Shown piece after piece: positions 8,701-19,900 of a stretch of DNA of 64,000 nt (positions are counted from its first letter, which is position 1; every line of letters begins with the position of its first letter). Position numbers and translations under genes: made by a program. The notes below the pieces were generated by a model. That model was not told the DNA's origin, did not search any database, and worked only from the letters and a program-made list of their open reading frames with translations. The stretch comes from Microbulbifer hydrolyticus. GTDB taxonomy: Bacteria > Pseudomonadota > Gammaproteobacteria > Pseudomonadales > Cellvibrionaceae. The DNA is taken from contig NZ_CP047491.1 in the NCBI RefSeq assembly GCF_009931115.1, positions 3,299,501 through 3,363,500 of the forward strand. The letters run 5' to 3'.

Positions 8701-10947
8701 ATTCTGCTCGGCAAGGCGATTTTCCCCGTAACCGACCAGCAGTTCTTTCTCAATGGTGGTTTCCTGCAACTGCGGTTCGAAGTTGTCCACCAGCCACAGG
8801 GTCTGTGGGCGGGTTTCATCAAAGCGCTGCTTCCAGTCGTACACGCGCAGAACGTACTGCAGTTTTTTCAATGGCGCCTGGTAGGCCTCGAAATCCGCGT
8901 CCCAGCTGCCCTCGCCATTCTGGTCCAGGGTGACCACCGCCAGCGGCTCGTCGCGCAGGGACTGGTCTTCCTCGAAGATGCGCACTTCCGCGCGGGTGAT
9001 GAACGACGGATAGTTGGTGTAGCGCTTGAACTGTACCCGGCTGTCGGCAATTTCCGTTTCCGGATCGTCCGCGTAGCGGATGGTGCTGGGGAACGCGGTG
9101 ATGTTCAGGCGCGGCTGCATGGTCTGGTTATCGAAGCGGAACTGGATATTGGCATTTTCCAGGGCCACATCAGTACAGCGCTGCAGGTCGGCGGAGTTCT
9201 TGTGCGGGTCATACTCGGGCGCACCGTCCACGGTGATCCGCATCAGGTTCAGGGCATAGGGGTTGTGGGCCTCTGCCTCTTGCTGAATACGCTCGATCTC
9301 CAGCCGGTCCTTCTCCGCCAGCACGGCCAGCTCGTCGTAGAGCACCTGCACTTCTACCCGCGCGCCGTCCATATGGATAAAGCCGGTCTGCACCACATCC
9401 TTGGATTCCACAAAGCCGCGGCCTTCAAATTCCACCTGCGCGTCTTCGAGGCCGAGATGCTGCTGAACCGCGCGCATGGTTTTTTCCGCACGCGCAGAAG
9501 ACAGACCCACGTCATCGCCATAGACCATGGCCTCGCGGCGCTCCATGCGCTCGTTATCGCTGTAGCCGATAAAACTCAGGCGCACATTCTGTTTGCCCGC
9601 CACCTCATCCATCATGCGTTGCATCTGTGCCAGCTGCGCGCCGGAGATCTGGGGCTCGCCGCTGTCCAGGAAGATCGGCGGGACATCACCGGTGGGGGAT
9701 TCGTGGGCGATGGTAATGGTTTCCGCCGCGGCGGACTCCGGGCACGCCTGCAAACCGTCGGCCGCGGTTTCCAGCAGATCGTCGTACCAGAATTCCACTT
9801 CCACACGGTGGTTCAGGGCGCGACCCTTGGCGGTATCGTTGGCGGCAATCGGCTGGCTCGAGCCTTTACCGCTGCTGGTCACCATATAACCCGGCATATT
9901 CAGTTGATCGGCTACCGCCAGTGCGACCCGGCGCGCTTCCGCGCGCGACAGCGCCATCTGGTCGTCGTAGAGTTCCGCCGGCCCTTCCGGTAGCGGCTTG
10001 CCATCGGTATGGCCGACAAAGTGGATAGTGAGATTGGGCTTGTCCAGAAGGGTGTTGCGCACCTCCTGGATACGGCGCACAAACGCCGCGGGCAGATCCA
10101 CCTGCCCCGGCTGCAGGCGCAGGGGTGACACCAGGTTTTTCAGGCGCGCGCGCTTGTCCGAGCCCGCGGTATAGCGCAGCTTGCACACGGTTTCCTGACG
10201 ACAGACCTGCACGCGGTTGAGCTGTGCCGCCTCGGCGCGACGCTGTGCATCGCGGGCTTGCTGGTCCAGTTCAAAATAACGCAGCTTCACGTCGACGCGA
10301 CGATTCAGCACTCGCCCTTTTTCGGTGATGCTTTCCGTAAGTGGCTCGCTGTCGCCGCGCCCTTCGAACAGTACCGCCTGTTGCGGCAGCTCGAGTACTG
10401 TCTGGAAATATTCTGCCACCTGCCTGGCGCGCGCTTCGGTAAACGCCGCCTTGTCTTCGAACGCACCCAGCTGCTCTTCCGACAACGGATCGCTATCCGT
10501 GTGACCAGTGAAAATCAGCTGTAGCTCGTGGGCGTCTTCCAGCGCAGCGAGCTTTTCCTTGAGTTGCTCTACCAGCTCCGGATCGATTTCATCATCGACC
10601 TCGCGATAGAGCAGCGGTGGTAGCGCGTCGGCTTCCACGACCGGCTCTTCCGGGTCGATAAAGGCTTCCGCATCCTGTACCCACAACTGGCCAGCGGCCG
10701 GGATCAGGGTGGTCTCGGTGTTGCTGCCGAGTGGTTTATCGCTGTAATCGCCGTTACGTTCGACCCCGGGTGACAGGCCTGGAATAAGCTGCCACCAGGC
10801 GCTTTCCGCCGCGGTCTGCTCACCCGCACTTCCCCCGGGGGTTTCCTGTGCGAACACGGACACACTGGCGGAAAGTGCAATGGCAAACGCGCAACCGGGC
10901 TGGATCACTCGCTTCAATTTATAAAAACGGTTAGAAGGACGGGACAT
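5752..10947 (-). CDS. Giant outer-membrane protein: three OmpA-like domains plus C-terminal barrel
   Basis: This 1,731-residue exported protein has a signal peptide at residues 1-33 (ending SVSVFA). Three OmpA/MotB-type domains follow at about 120-226, 283-388 and 430-537. Each keeps the core pattern (FTGHTDSDPL, FVGHTDGKPL, FIGYSDNERM, then a GRG/GKG and an NRRV, NHRV or ARVEV element), but the third lacks the usual NRR. Residues about 600-950 look like beta-sandwich linker modules. From about 1240 to the end the sequence alternates hydrophobic and polar residues with many aromatics, and it ends NMVGKF, as expected for an outer-membrane barrel. The ATG overlaps the stop of the giant DUF11 gene by one base (TGATG), so the two are coupled. 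It probably anchors the DUF11 protein and contacts peptidoglycan; that role is inferred. Confidence 0.8.
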   Translation of the reverse strand: MSRPSNRFYKLKRVIQPGCAFAIALSASVSVFAQETPGGSAGEQTAAESAWWQLIPGLSPGVERNGDYSDKPLGSNTETTLIPAAGQLWVQDAEAFIDPEEPVVEADALPPLLYREVDDEIDPELVEQLKEKLAALEDAHELQLIFTGHTDSDPLSEEQLGAFEDKAAFTEARARQVAEYFQTVLELPQQAVLFEGRGDSEPLTESITEKGRVLNRRVDVKLRYFELDQQARDAQRRAEAAQLNRVQVCRQETVCKLRYTAGSDKRARLKNLVSPLRLQPGQVDLPAAFVRRIQEVRNTLLDKPNLTIHFVGHTDGKPLPEGPAELYDDQMALSRAEARRVALAVADQLNMPGYMVTSSGKGSSQPIAANDTAKGRALNHRVEVEFWYDDLLETAADGLQACPESAAAETITIAHESPTGDVPPIFLDSGEPQISGAQLAQMQRMMDEVAGKQNVRLSFIGYSDNERMERREAMVYGDDVGLSSARAEKTMRAVQQHLGLEDAQVEFEGRGFVESKDVVQTGFIHMDGARVEVQVLYDELAVLAEKDRLEIERIQQEAEAHNPYALNLMRITVDGAPEYDPHKNSADLQRCTDVALENANIQFRFDNQTMQPRLNITAFPSTIRYADDPETEIADSRVQFKRYTNYPSFITRAEVRIFEEDQSLRDEPLAVVTLDQNGEGSWDADFEAYQAPLKKLQYVLRVYDWKQRFDETRPQTLWLVDNFEPQLQETTIEKELLVGYGENRLAEQNIPVNGNAVLVNGADIPSNHSVWLAGREIPVSNSGEFVAEEIFAKGLHTVEVAVLDDSGNGELFLRDLEFNRDDWFTVGIADVTIARDDTNGPAALVTGDETHYDNSASYDGRLAFYTSGSFGDGWQLSASADTEEGPVEDLFTNFMEKNPDALFRRLDSDLYYPTFGDDSTVVEDAPTSGKFYIKLENYDDYGLWGNFNASYTDNELAHIDRALYGANFHFETDDVTDFGEKRFQIDAFSAEPGTIAGRDEFRGTGGSLYYMRHQDILTGSERLRVEVRDKNSGIVLGVKNLTPVIDYDVDYIQGRVLLNRPLSAIANDNLIVQDGSYNGNPQYLVARYEYTPGFDDLDTLAVGGRAHYWAGDHVKIGVSASQQDEEDNESSLNGVDLILRKTAGTWMKIEVAESQGNTLDSLSSLDGGYSFNPGSFEQGSFDQAPLDPNAKAGANKFEAAVQVGDFFEGARGSASVYAQQRDAGFAGPGMLATRETEQYGAAVNLPIGERFDVGLKADTREQQQGLQTEATDVELGYRLSERWRLAAAARSDSREDLSPIVPVTQKQGDRTDVAVQASYDSGADWSAFGFVQRTAEISGNRDENNRVGFGGAYRVSERLTLDSELSGGDTGTAARLGTDFLVTDRTNLYLNYTLDNERTDTGVRARKGNLNSGFRSRFSDTTSIYGEERYTHGDVSTGLTHALGVDLAPSDKWNYGTSLEAGTLEDPRTGAETERRAVGASMGFNDGDLRLSSAVEYRVDNMQTLSDPDTVLENERKTWLLKNALSFQISPDWRLVGKLNYSDSQSSQGEFYDGKFTEGVMGYAYRPVANDRWNTLLKYTYFYNVPTTDQVLVTSNSRNSATEFVQKSHIFSVDTNYDLTQRWTIGAKYAYRLGQLSMERDNPEFFDSAASLYVLRADWHFVNKWDLLIEGRLLDLPDAGDRKSGALLALYRQMGRNFKAGIGYNFTDFSDDLTDLDYDSQGVFINMVGKF

Positions 10948-13900
10948 CAGTGAAATCCTCCCTGGTCGCCATCATTACCTAATGCGCGATCCACACTGCG
11001 TTTAAGGCCATCGAGCAACCCGCCCCGGCTGGGCGGCGCGCCACGGCGCCAGAATATTTCGGTTTCAATATTGAGCGGATAACAGCAGTCGAGCGCTGCC
11101 CAGTCCTCTGCTATCCGCGCCTTGATGGTTTCAAGACGCGCGTCTACCAGTCCCGGATCTTCATTTTCCGCCAGGTAGGACAGACGCAGTACGGACGGTG
11201 CATCCTGCAGTTTTTCCAGCAGCAGCTCCGTGCGGGAATGCCACTGCGGACGCAGCTCGGTAGAGCCCGGCTCGAACACGGCTTCCGCCAGATCCAGGCG
11301 TACGACGCGATGCAGGCTGGTACCGAAATTGAACTCCAGCATCTTGCCTCGGGTGGCGCGCTGTACCCGCGGGTTTTCCGTGGTCAGGCGATAGCCGCTG
11401 GGCAGGCTGCGGTCATCCAGTTTCAGTACGAAGTTGGAACCACGGTCCGGGTTCGGCACCGCCGCACAGGTAATGTGGAAACGGCCGTGGGCATCGGTGG
11501 TCGCGCGCAGGCCCTGGGCCGTTACCACGCGGGCACCGGGCACACCGCCCTCACCGCTGTCCTGGTAACCGTTCAGGTTCTTGTCGTCGTAGACCTTGCC
11601 GATCACATCGGTACAGTCGAAGGTCGGGTCGGGAACCACACGCACCGTGGCAGAAGCTTCACCGGAAGCCTGCTGACCGGAAAGTTCGTTGAACATGCGC
11701 GCGCGGTTCACGTATTTGCCTTCACCCACACCGGAACCAACCACCAGCAACAACTTCATGGTGCGGGTCTGCTCGCCTTCGGCACGCAGGTGCGGCCATT
11801 GCAATTGCAGACCATTCACTTCCGGTTCCGTCGGTACGCCGTCCAGGTTTGCGGAACCGGCCACGTACTTGAAGCCCGCGGGGAAGTAGTCCACCAGCTG
11901 CAGGTCGGTGAGCGGCACCGGCATGGTGTTGGTGAAGGTGATGGTGTACGGCACCAGCTGGCTGCGGGTCACATTGGTCATGGCCGAGGTTTTGGTCAGC
12001 GCCAGCGCGCCTTCGAGCTGCGGATCCAGGGCAATGTGGTTGTTGAACAGCTGGCTGCTGCCGGGCTGGTTACTGTCATCCAGGTTGAGGCGCAGGTAGT
12101 AGTCCGTTTCACCGGAGCGCGCGTCCATGTCGATGGATGGCGGCAGCTCGGTGAGCTGGATTTCACAATGATCCGGGGTACCGGGAATCACATCCGCGGC
12201 GCTGCCGAGGCAAGCACCCACATCAAAGCTGCCGGTCTCGCTGCCGGTCTGCGGCGGGATGATCTGGGACGGGCCGGACATATAGTCTTCGTTCGGCACT
12301 TCCACCTGGATCAGGTAGTCCGCATTCACCGCGCAACCAGCACCACTGAAGTTCAGGTCGAACTTGTAGTAACCGCCGGGCAGGGTCACCTGGTTCTGCT
12401 GTGCGGGATCCGCGAAGCAGCTGTCCGGTACTGCCTGGCCACTGGAGGCCTGCAGCAGGCTTACCCGGGCACCAGCGATAGGTGCGCGCAGCACGGAATC
12501 GTAAATCACCCCATTGGGCGTGATCGGCAGATTCAGGTTCTGCGGGTTGGCACCGGAGCCAATGTAGATATCGCGGATATTCTGCGGACCATTGGTGTAA
12601 TCGGAGCTCGCCGTACCCAGAGAGGCCGTGGACTCCGCCGCATTCGGGGCCAGATAACGCAACTCGTAGCTGGCACCGGCCATGTCCGCGCCATCCATAT
12701 TGGGCACCAGACCGGCAAACTGGAAGTAGCCGTTTTCATCGCTCTGTACGGTTTCCAGCAGTGCGTTATTAAAGTACAGGTTCACGGTCCAGTTAGTGAG
12801 CAGGCGCTCTTCACTGTCGGCGGTTTCACTGAAGTTCACATCGTGCCAGAGGTAACCGCTGAGGTTCGCGATACCCGGGGTACCACCGATATCGATCGCT
12901 ACCGTGGCCTCGTTGTAGGCCGGTGGATCATTCCATTTCACCTGCGCGGTGTTTACCACGGAGTAGCCCATGGCCAGGTTTTCGCCCAGCTTGGCTTCAA
13001 AGCGCAGGGTGATGGTTTCGCCCGGCTGCAGGTCACCATAGTTGGTGCTGTAGTCGACGGTGATCAGCGAGCCATCCACCATCACGCCGTCGGGCTGGCC
13101 GTTCAGGCGCGCGGAGTCTTCCACGTAAGTGAGCACACCCTCACCGGCGGTAAGCAGGTCATCGTAAATGGTGACCAGGCTCGCCGGTACGGCGCTGATG
13201 TTGGTGACGCGCACGATGTATTCGAGCACCTTGCCGGATTCCGCAGCACCGCCACCGACCACGGCAACTTCCTTGGTAATGTTCAGCTGCTGCGCGTCGC
13301 CCACCACCACTTCAGTGGGCTGCGCTCCATTGCTGCTGTTACCGTCGGCATCCGACAGGGTCAGCGGCAATTCCAGGCTGTACACACTGCCCTGGTTGCT
13401 GATGATGGTGCCCCGCTCGGTATCGGCGTTGACCATCACTTCAAACACGATGGTGGCGGTCTGCGCGGTGGTGATCACGCCTTCCCCATCCGCGGGCAGC
13501 GGCAAGGTCAGGTCCTCACTACTGATGGCAATACCATTGACCAGTGGCGACGCGTCGCCGTCATCCGGCACCGCGTTTTCGTTCAGCTGAGTACTGCCGG
13601 CAACATAGGTGGTGTACTCCGGCACCAGGTCCACCAGACGCGCTTCGCTCGCATCCTTGCCACCCATATTGGTGACGGTAATGGTGTAACGCAGCACGTC
13701 TTCCGGATCGACAATACCGGCTGTCATATTGTCCACCGCCAGTTCCACGGTCTTCTGTACCCGCAACAGGGGCACGTTACCGACGATATCGATGGTGGGA
13801 TCGTCAGCGACTTCGGTGGTGGGGTCATCAGAAGGCTTTTCGTCCAGCGGCATATTTTCACCACCGGCACCGGCGCCGTTGGCGAAACCCTGGTTGGATA

Positions 13901-16900
13901 TCACGGTGCCATCGTTGACGTCATTGATGATCACATCGAAGGTGATGATTGCCGCCTGGCTACCCGAGGCATCCGGATCAGCCAGCAGCTCGCCTTCCTG
14001 CGCACCTGGAGTCTGGATCACCAGGGTCTGCGTCAGTGGTGTAGTGCCATCAATGTCATCCAGCGCGGCGCCGTTCAGGGTGGTGGAGCCGGCTACATAG
14101 GTGGTATTCGCCGGAACCTGGTCGCGCAGGCTGGCTTCCACGATGTCTTCGTTGCCGATGTTTTCCACGCGCAGGGTGTAGCGCAGGGTATCCCCCGGCA
14201 TCAGGCTGTCCGGTTCACCGGTGAGGTCCTCTGAAGTTTTCTCCACCTTGAACAGCGGCGCAGACTCAATAATGACCTGGGTCGGATCTTCATCGCCCGC
14301 AATCTGCGGGTCCGCAGCATCGTTGATGTTCGGGTCGTCACTGTTGATCAGCGGCTGGCCCGGCAACTGTACCTGGGCCTGGTTCAATACCGCAGTGGCA
14401 CTGTCGATCACATTGACCAGCTGCACCTGGTACACCAGCTGGACTTCTTCGGTGCCGCTGCCGGCGGCACCCAGGGTCAGCTCACGCACGTCGACCAGAC
14501 CAGTACCGTTGGCGCCGCCAGCGGCGCTGGTGGCCGTGGAGTCGCCACCGCTTGGTGAACTGATCAGCTGCAGGGTGCCCGCCGCAAAATAGGCCGGTGC
14601 ATTGAGGCGATCCAGCTCATCGGTGATTGCAATGTTCTGCACATCCAGATCACTGAGGTTGCGCAGTGTCAGGGTGTACTGGAGGACATCGCCGGGCGCG
14701 GCGGTAGTCGCCGGGATGTCGCCAGAGGTAATGTTTTCCACTACTTTTTCGAACACCACACTGGGCACTGCCGCAATCACCGTAAACACGTCCTCGTGGT
14801 CTTCCACAGACGGCGTGCCATCGGGTGGATCCGCGGCGTAAGTGCGCTCATAAACACGGGCGTCCGGGGCAGTGCTATCCCAGCTGTACCAGCGCTCGGC
14901 GCCAGCCACGTTATCCAGCTCGGTACCGTCTACGGTGTTTTCATCCAGCCAGGCATCGTAGGCAAACTGCACATGATGATCCGCAGCCACCGCCGCATTT
15001 CCGCCGATGGTGGTGAAGGTCAAGGTGCAGTTTTCCGCATCAAACGCTGCAGTGAAATCACTGCCCTCGCTCAGGGTGGCCACCGTATTGCCGGCGCCAT
15101 CGACAAGCAGTGCCGCAAAATTGGCCGGTGGCGTTTCACACATGCCCCCCTGCTCGGTGCTGGGCAGGAAGTCGCGCACACTCAGGTCCCACGCGGGGCC
15201 GGTGCCGCGGTTGTGCACATCGAGCAGGAAGCGGCCCGGGACACCCGCCGGGACCTGGGCATCGCCGGACTTGGTCATGACCAGCTCGTAGGGCTCGACA
15301 ATCTCAATGGCTGCCGAGTACTCACTGACTTCGCCCATACCGCGGCCCGCATTCGGGTCGTCGTTGGCGTAGCTGTAGCTGTAACCGGCGCGGGCAGTGA
15401 AGGATTTACCGAACTGGTTGAGCGCGGTATCGCGCAAGCGCAGGGTGACATCGATCACCGCTTCATCACCGGCCTCCACATCGATGCCGCTTGTAGAGTC
15501 TGTGATCGTCAGCAGTCCGCCATCCACACTCCCCTGCGGATTAAAGGCAATATTGCCGGAGACCTGCTCGGCACTGACATAGGCCAGGTCCACCGGGTCG
15601 ATACCCGAATCCGCCAGGTCCATCTGTATAGCGACATCGTGAAGCGCACCCACCGCCGGAATCGTCAGGCGATAGACAAACGGCTCGCCAATGGAGGCCT
15701 GCTCGCGGGTTGTCGGCTCCACCGCAATCATCAGCGGTTGCGCATCCGGTGTACTGAACAGAACGCTGACCGCATCGCTCGGGCCATAGGGCTGGCGATT
15801 ATCGAGCACGGCACCCTCGGGGATCGCGCTTTCACCAAACGAGTAGTACCACTCCACGTAGGCATTGTTCGCGACCTGCAGGCCCGCGGCGAGGTCGCTA
15901 TCAGTGGTCACCCGGTACACCACTTCCAGGGTTTCACCCGCGGCAATTTCATTACTGAACTGCCACAGGGTTTCGCCAGTAGCAGCGTCGAATGTCGGCT
16001 GCAGCAGATTGGCGGTACTGCCGTTGATAGAAATAGTTTCCACCCCACCCTTGCGCATACCTGCCGGGATCTGGTCCCGCAGGACGATGTCATAGGCGGG
16101 TGCCGTGCCATTGTTGGTAATGGTCGCGGTAAAGGTAATCTCTTCGTCTGGCGTCAGGGCCGCGGTGCCATCGGGCACTGCCGTCAGCGCAAATGCGAGG
16201 TCGGGCTGTAACAGATTCAGGGCCTGCTCAGCCAGCAGCGGAGTACTGGGTCCGGCGGCAGTATCGAACTGGAAGCTGGCGGCGTTGCGCAGCTCGATAC
16301 TGGCGGCGTTCAGCGGCAGAACATCACGCTGCACGCGTGCGCGGTAGGTGATCACCAGCTCTTCGCCAGCCGTGTTTACCAGGGTACCGAAATTCCAGGT
16401 GACGGCGCCCGCGGCCTCCGCCATCGGCTCCTCAGCAAGATCATAGGTCATACCACCGGCCGCGATGGAAACCGTATCCACAAACACCATGCCCTCGGGC
16501 AAGGTATCGGTGACAACCGCATTGGGCAGGGTGCCGCGCTGCACGCCAAGGCGCAGTTCGTAAGTCACCAGGTCGCCAATACGCAGTTCGCCGTCGTTGA
16601 GCGGGGCCGTTTCACTGACCACATTTTTCGCCAGCGTTGCAGTGTTGTTGATCGCCAGCGGCGGCAACTGTTCTGGGCCGAGGAAATAATTGTTCAGTGC
16701 AGTCGGGTCAGGGATACCGGAACCATCGCGCTCCACATGTTCAGGGGCACCGGCCTGGCTGGTCCACTGTACGGTGGTGCTGCCGGTGAGTTCCTGGCCG
16801 GCGAGCACGCTGTCGAGCACGCGGACATCGAACTCCAGGGTACGCGCTTCACCTGCGGGAATATCGGTGTTGGCGACCGCATTCCAGCTCAGACTCTGGG

Positions 16901-19900
16901 CAGTATCGATACCGTTGCCGGTAACAGAGGGATCCGCAATCACTGCGCCATTAAAACTGGCGGTGCCGGGCTCATAGGCCCAACCGATGCTCAGTTCTTC
17001 CAGTACGGAAAGATCGTAAGCGGCGGAACCATTCGCGCCCTGCTCCGAAAGCGCCAGGCTGAAGCGGTAGATATCACCGGCCACCGGCTCGGCGTTGCCG
17101 CTCTGGTTGACTGCGCTCTGGGTCAGCCCCAGTTCCGGCTCGACGATAGTGATCGTCGCAGACTGGCCACCCATTTCAGTGACCACACCGGCTTCTTCGT
17201 AGCTGTAAGTAGCGCTGATGTCATAAGTCTGCCCGGACTGGGCAGCCTCGACGTTGGCGATCCAGCCGGAGAACACAATTTCACGCACTTCGTTGGGCGG
17301 AATGTCGCCCACGTCGATGGTAAACATCTCACCGTCGGGAACGGTTACCGGCTCACCATTAACGGTGACGGTATCCAGGGCGATCACGGTGTCGCGTCCC
17401 TGAAGAACATTCTCGACTTGCACGTTCGCCAGGGTGGAGCTCGCAATCGGGCTTGCCGGCACGGTAATCCGGTAGCTCACCGGCTCACCGATCGGTGCGC
17501 GCCCATCGGCCGGCTCCATCAACTGCAGGGTGAGATCTTCAGGATCCGCTACCGAAGTCATCAACTGGAAGCAGTTGGCCGAAAGCGTAGCTTCACAGGC
17601 CGGTGCATCGCTCTCGTAAAGGCGACTACTGGTGCTATCGATGTCGGTGGAAACGTATTTATCGATATGGAAGCGGTTGTACCAGGTGTGACCACTGGGA
17701 ATGCCCTGGTCCAGGCCGACTTCGTAATCGATCTGGATAGTGGCATTTTCCGGTACCACGTCGGTCAGGGTGAATTCGATGATGCCCGCGTTCACGGTGT
17801 GCGTGTAGTTTGCGGCCAGACCATCGATCAGCACCTGGGTTACATTCACCGTAGCCTCATCGAACTCCGGGTTTGCCGGATCGATATTCAGGGTATCGGC
17901 TATCACCATACCGTAGGCAGGTGCGCCACCTAGGTTCTGCGCCTGTAAGCGGAAGTTCATCACCTCATTGACAATATCCACCACGGTGTGGGGGCTGGTA
18001 ACGCCGCTACGGGTGTCGGTTTTCTGCAGGTCGGTGATATTTGGCTGAACCACCCAGATACTGGCCTGATCCTGCAGCAATGCGGTGGCGCCGTCGTAGG
18101 TCAGCTCGGCGCTGTTGGCGCGCTCGATTTCGCCACCACCGGCAGGGAACACGGTTTCATCGTCGAGCACCACCGCGGTATACACGATGGTGAATGGCGG
18201 AGTGGAATCACTTTGCGCGTCGATATCCCCCAGTTGCCACTGCAGTGTGCCGGTGGCACCGGGCGCAGGCTCGACCGGCGTCTGGGAACAGGCAAAGCCG
18301 TTCACGCCGCAATCAATACTGTCCACGGACACCAGTTCCAGGCCCGCCGGCAGTTCATCGGTAACCACAACGTTGCGGGTAATACCCGGCTGGATACCGA
18401 GGTTCAGGGTGTATTGCACCGTATCGCCGATACGCGCGCGATCCAGCGCACCCCAGGCATCCGAGACCGCCGTTTTGGAGAAATCGGTGCTGTCCTGGGT
18501 GGCTACGGTTTCATTGATAAAGGTGCAGTACTCGTTCGGCGCGACCGTATCCGGACACCCCTCACCGTGGCGCTGGTATACGCCGGGATAGGTGTCCTGC
18601 CCCGGAACACCGTGATCCAGCGAGGTCCAGTCCACGTGCACGATATTTTCAATCTCGCTGCCGAAGGCCGACAGCACGGTGGTGTTGTAGATCAGCGTGA
18701 GGGTTTCACCGGGGGCAATGTCCAGGCTGTTATCGTCATTTTCACGGCCCCAGACAAAGGCACCGTCCGCGCGGGTACCCGGCATATAGTCGGCGCCGTT
18801 GATGGTCGCGCTGTCGAGACGCAACTGCTCTGGCAACAGGTCCGAGATATTGACGTCGTACGCGGTGGAAACATTGGCACCGGAGGCGTTGGTGATCGCA
18901 ATGGTGTAGTCGAGGTTATCCCCGCTCACCGCACTGGCCGCACTCGCAGTTTTGGTTACCGTCAGCGCGGGTTCGGCTACTTCGATCGGGCCGGCATCGG
19001 CTGTCAGCGTGGTCGGTGCGTTCAGGTAATCCAGTTCAGCGCTGTTGGAAAGTGCAGTACCGGCGACAATACTGCCGGTGTTCTCGATACGGGCAACATA
19101 ATAAATGTGGATAACCGGATCGATGGCACTGGTAGCTCCGTCACCGGTGTCGTCCTCGGTTTCGGTCTCGACCTTGCCGATATTCCAGGACAGAACCCCG
19201 GTGTCACCGTTCTGCGGCAACGTGCCAGCAAACTGACCGCAGGCGGCATCCGGGGCCACGTCGTTGATGGTGCGGATAGAGCTGTCGTATTCACAGCGGA
19301 TTTCGTAACCGTGTGCCGGATCGGCAATGGCGTAGCCGGAAGACATGGAGTCCGTCACCACCACATTTTCGGTCACACCTTCCGGCAGGCTGATATCGAG
19401 GCGGAAAGTGCGATGGGCACCGATCGCACGGGATTCCGGGGTGGTGCCATTTTCGGTGATATCTTCTTTTACCAGCGCCAGCCCCGCCACATCGGCATTA
19501 ACGGTATTGCTGTCGGTTTCGTAGTCGTTGATCGCATCGTCGGCGTGGGGCAACGCACCAATGCGCTGGCCATCCAGAGCACCATCAACGCCAATCTGGC
19601 CGCTTGGATTCAGCGCGGTATTTTGTCCGGGCAATGACGTCCACACTGCTTCCGCAGTATTTTGCAGCTGCTGATGCGGCTGGGCCGTGTCATCCACCGT
19701 CACCTCGAAGGTGAATTCGCGGCTTTCACCGGGCGCCAGCGGGTTTTCCGGGTTCCACACAAATACCGGCTGATTGGGACCGAAGGTGGTGGTATCCACG
19801 CTGTCCGGCGGATTGCTGCCGGCATCACTGCCGGAAACAAACGTCATGTCAGTATCCAGCAAGTCGTCCCGGATACGCAGGTTATAGGCGTTGGCGGTAC

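Noticed and set aside
7609-14234. Long plus-strand open frames (794 and 998 codons) opposite the two giant genes
   Set aside because: They run antisense to clear coding frames in GC-rich DNA, have no ribosome sites, and translate to low-complexity histidine/glycine/valine-rich sequence with no known domain.
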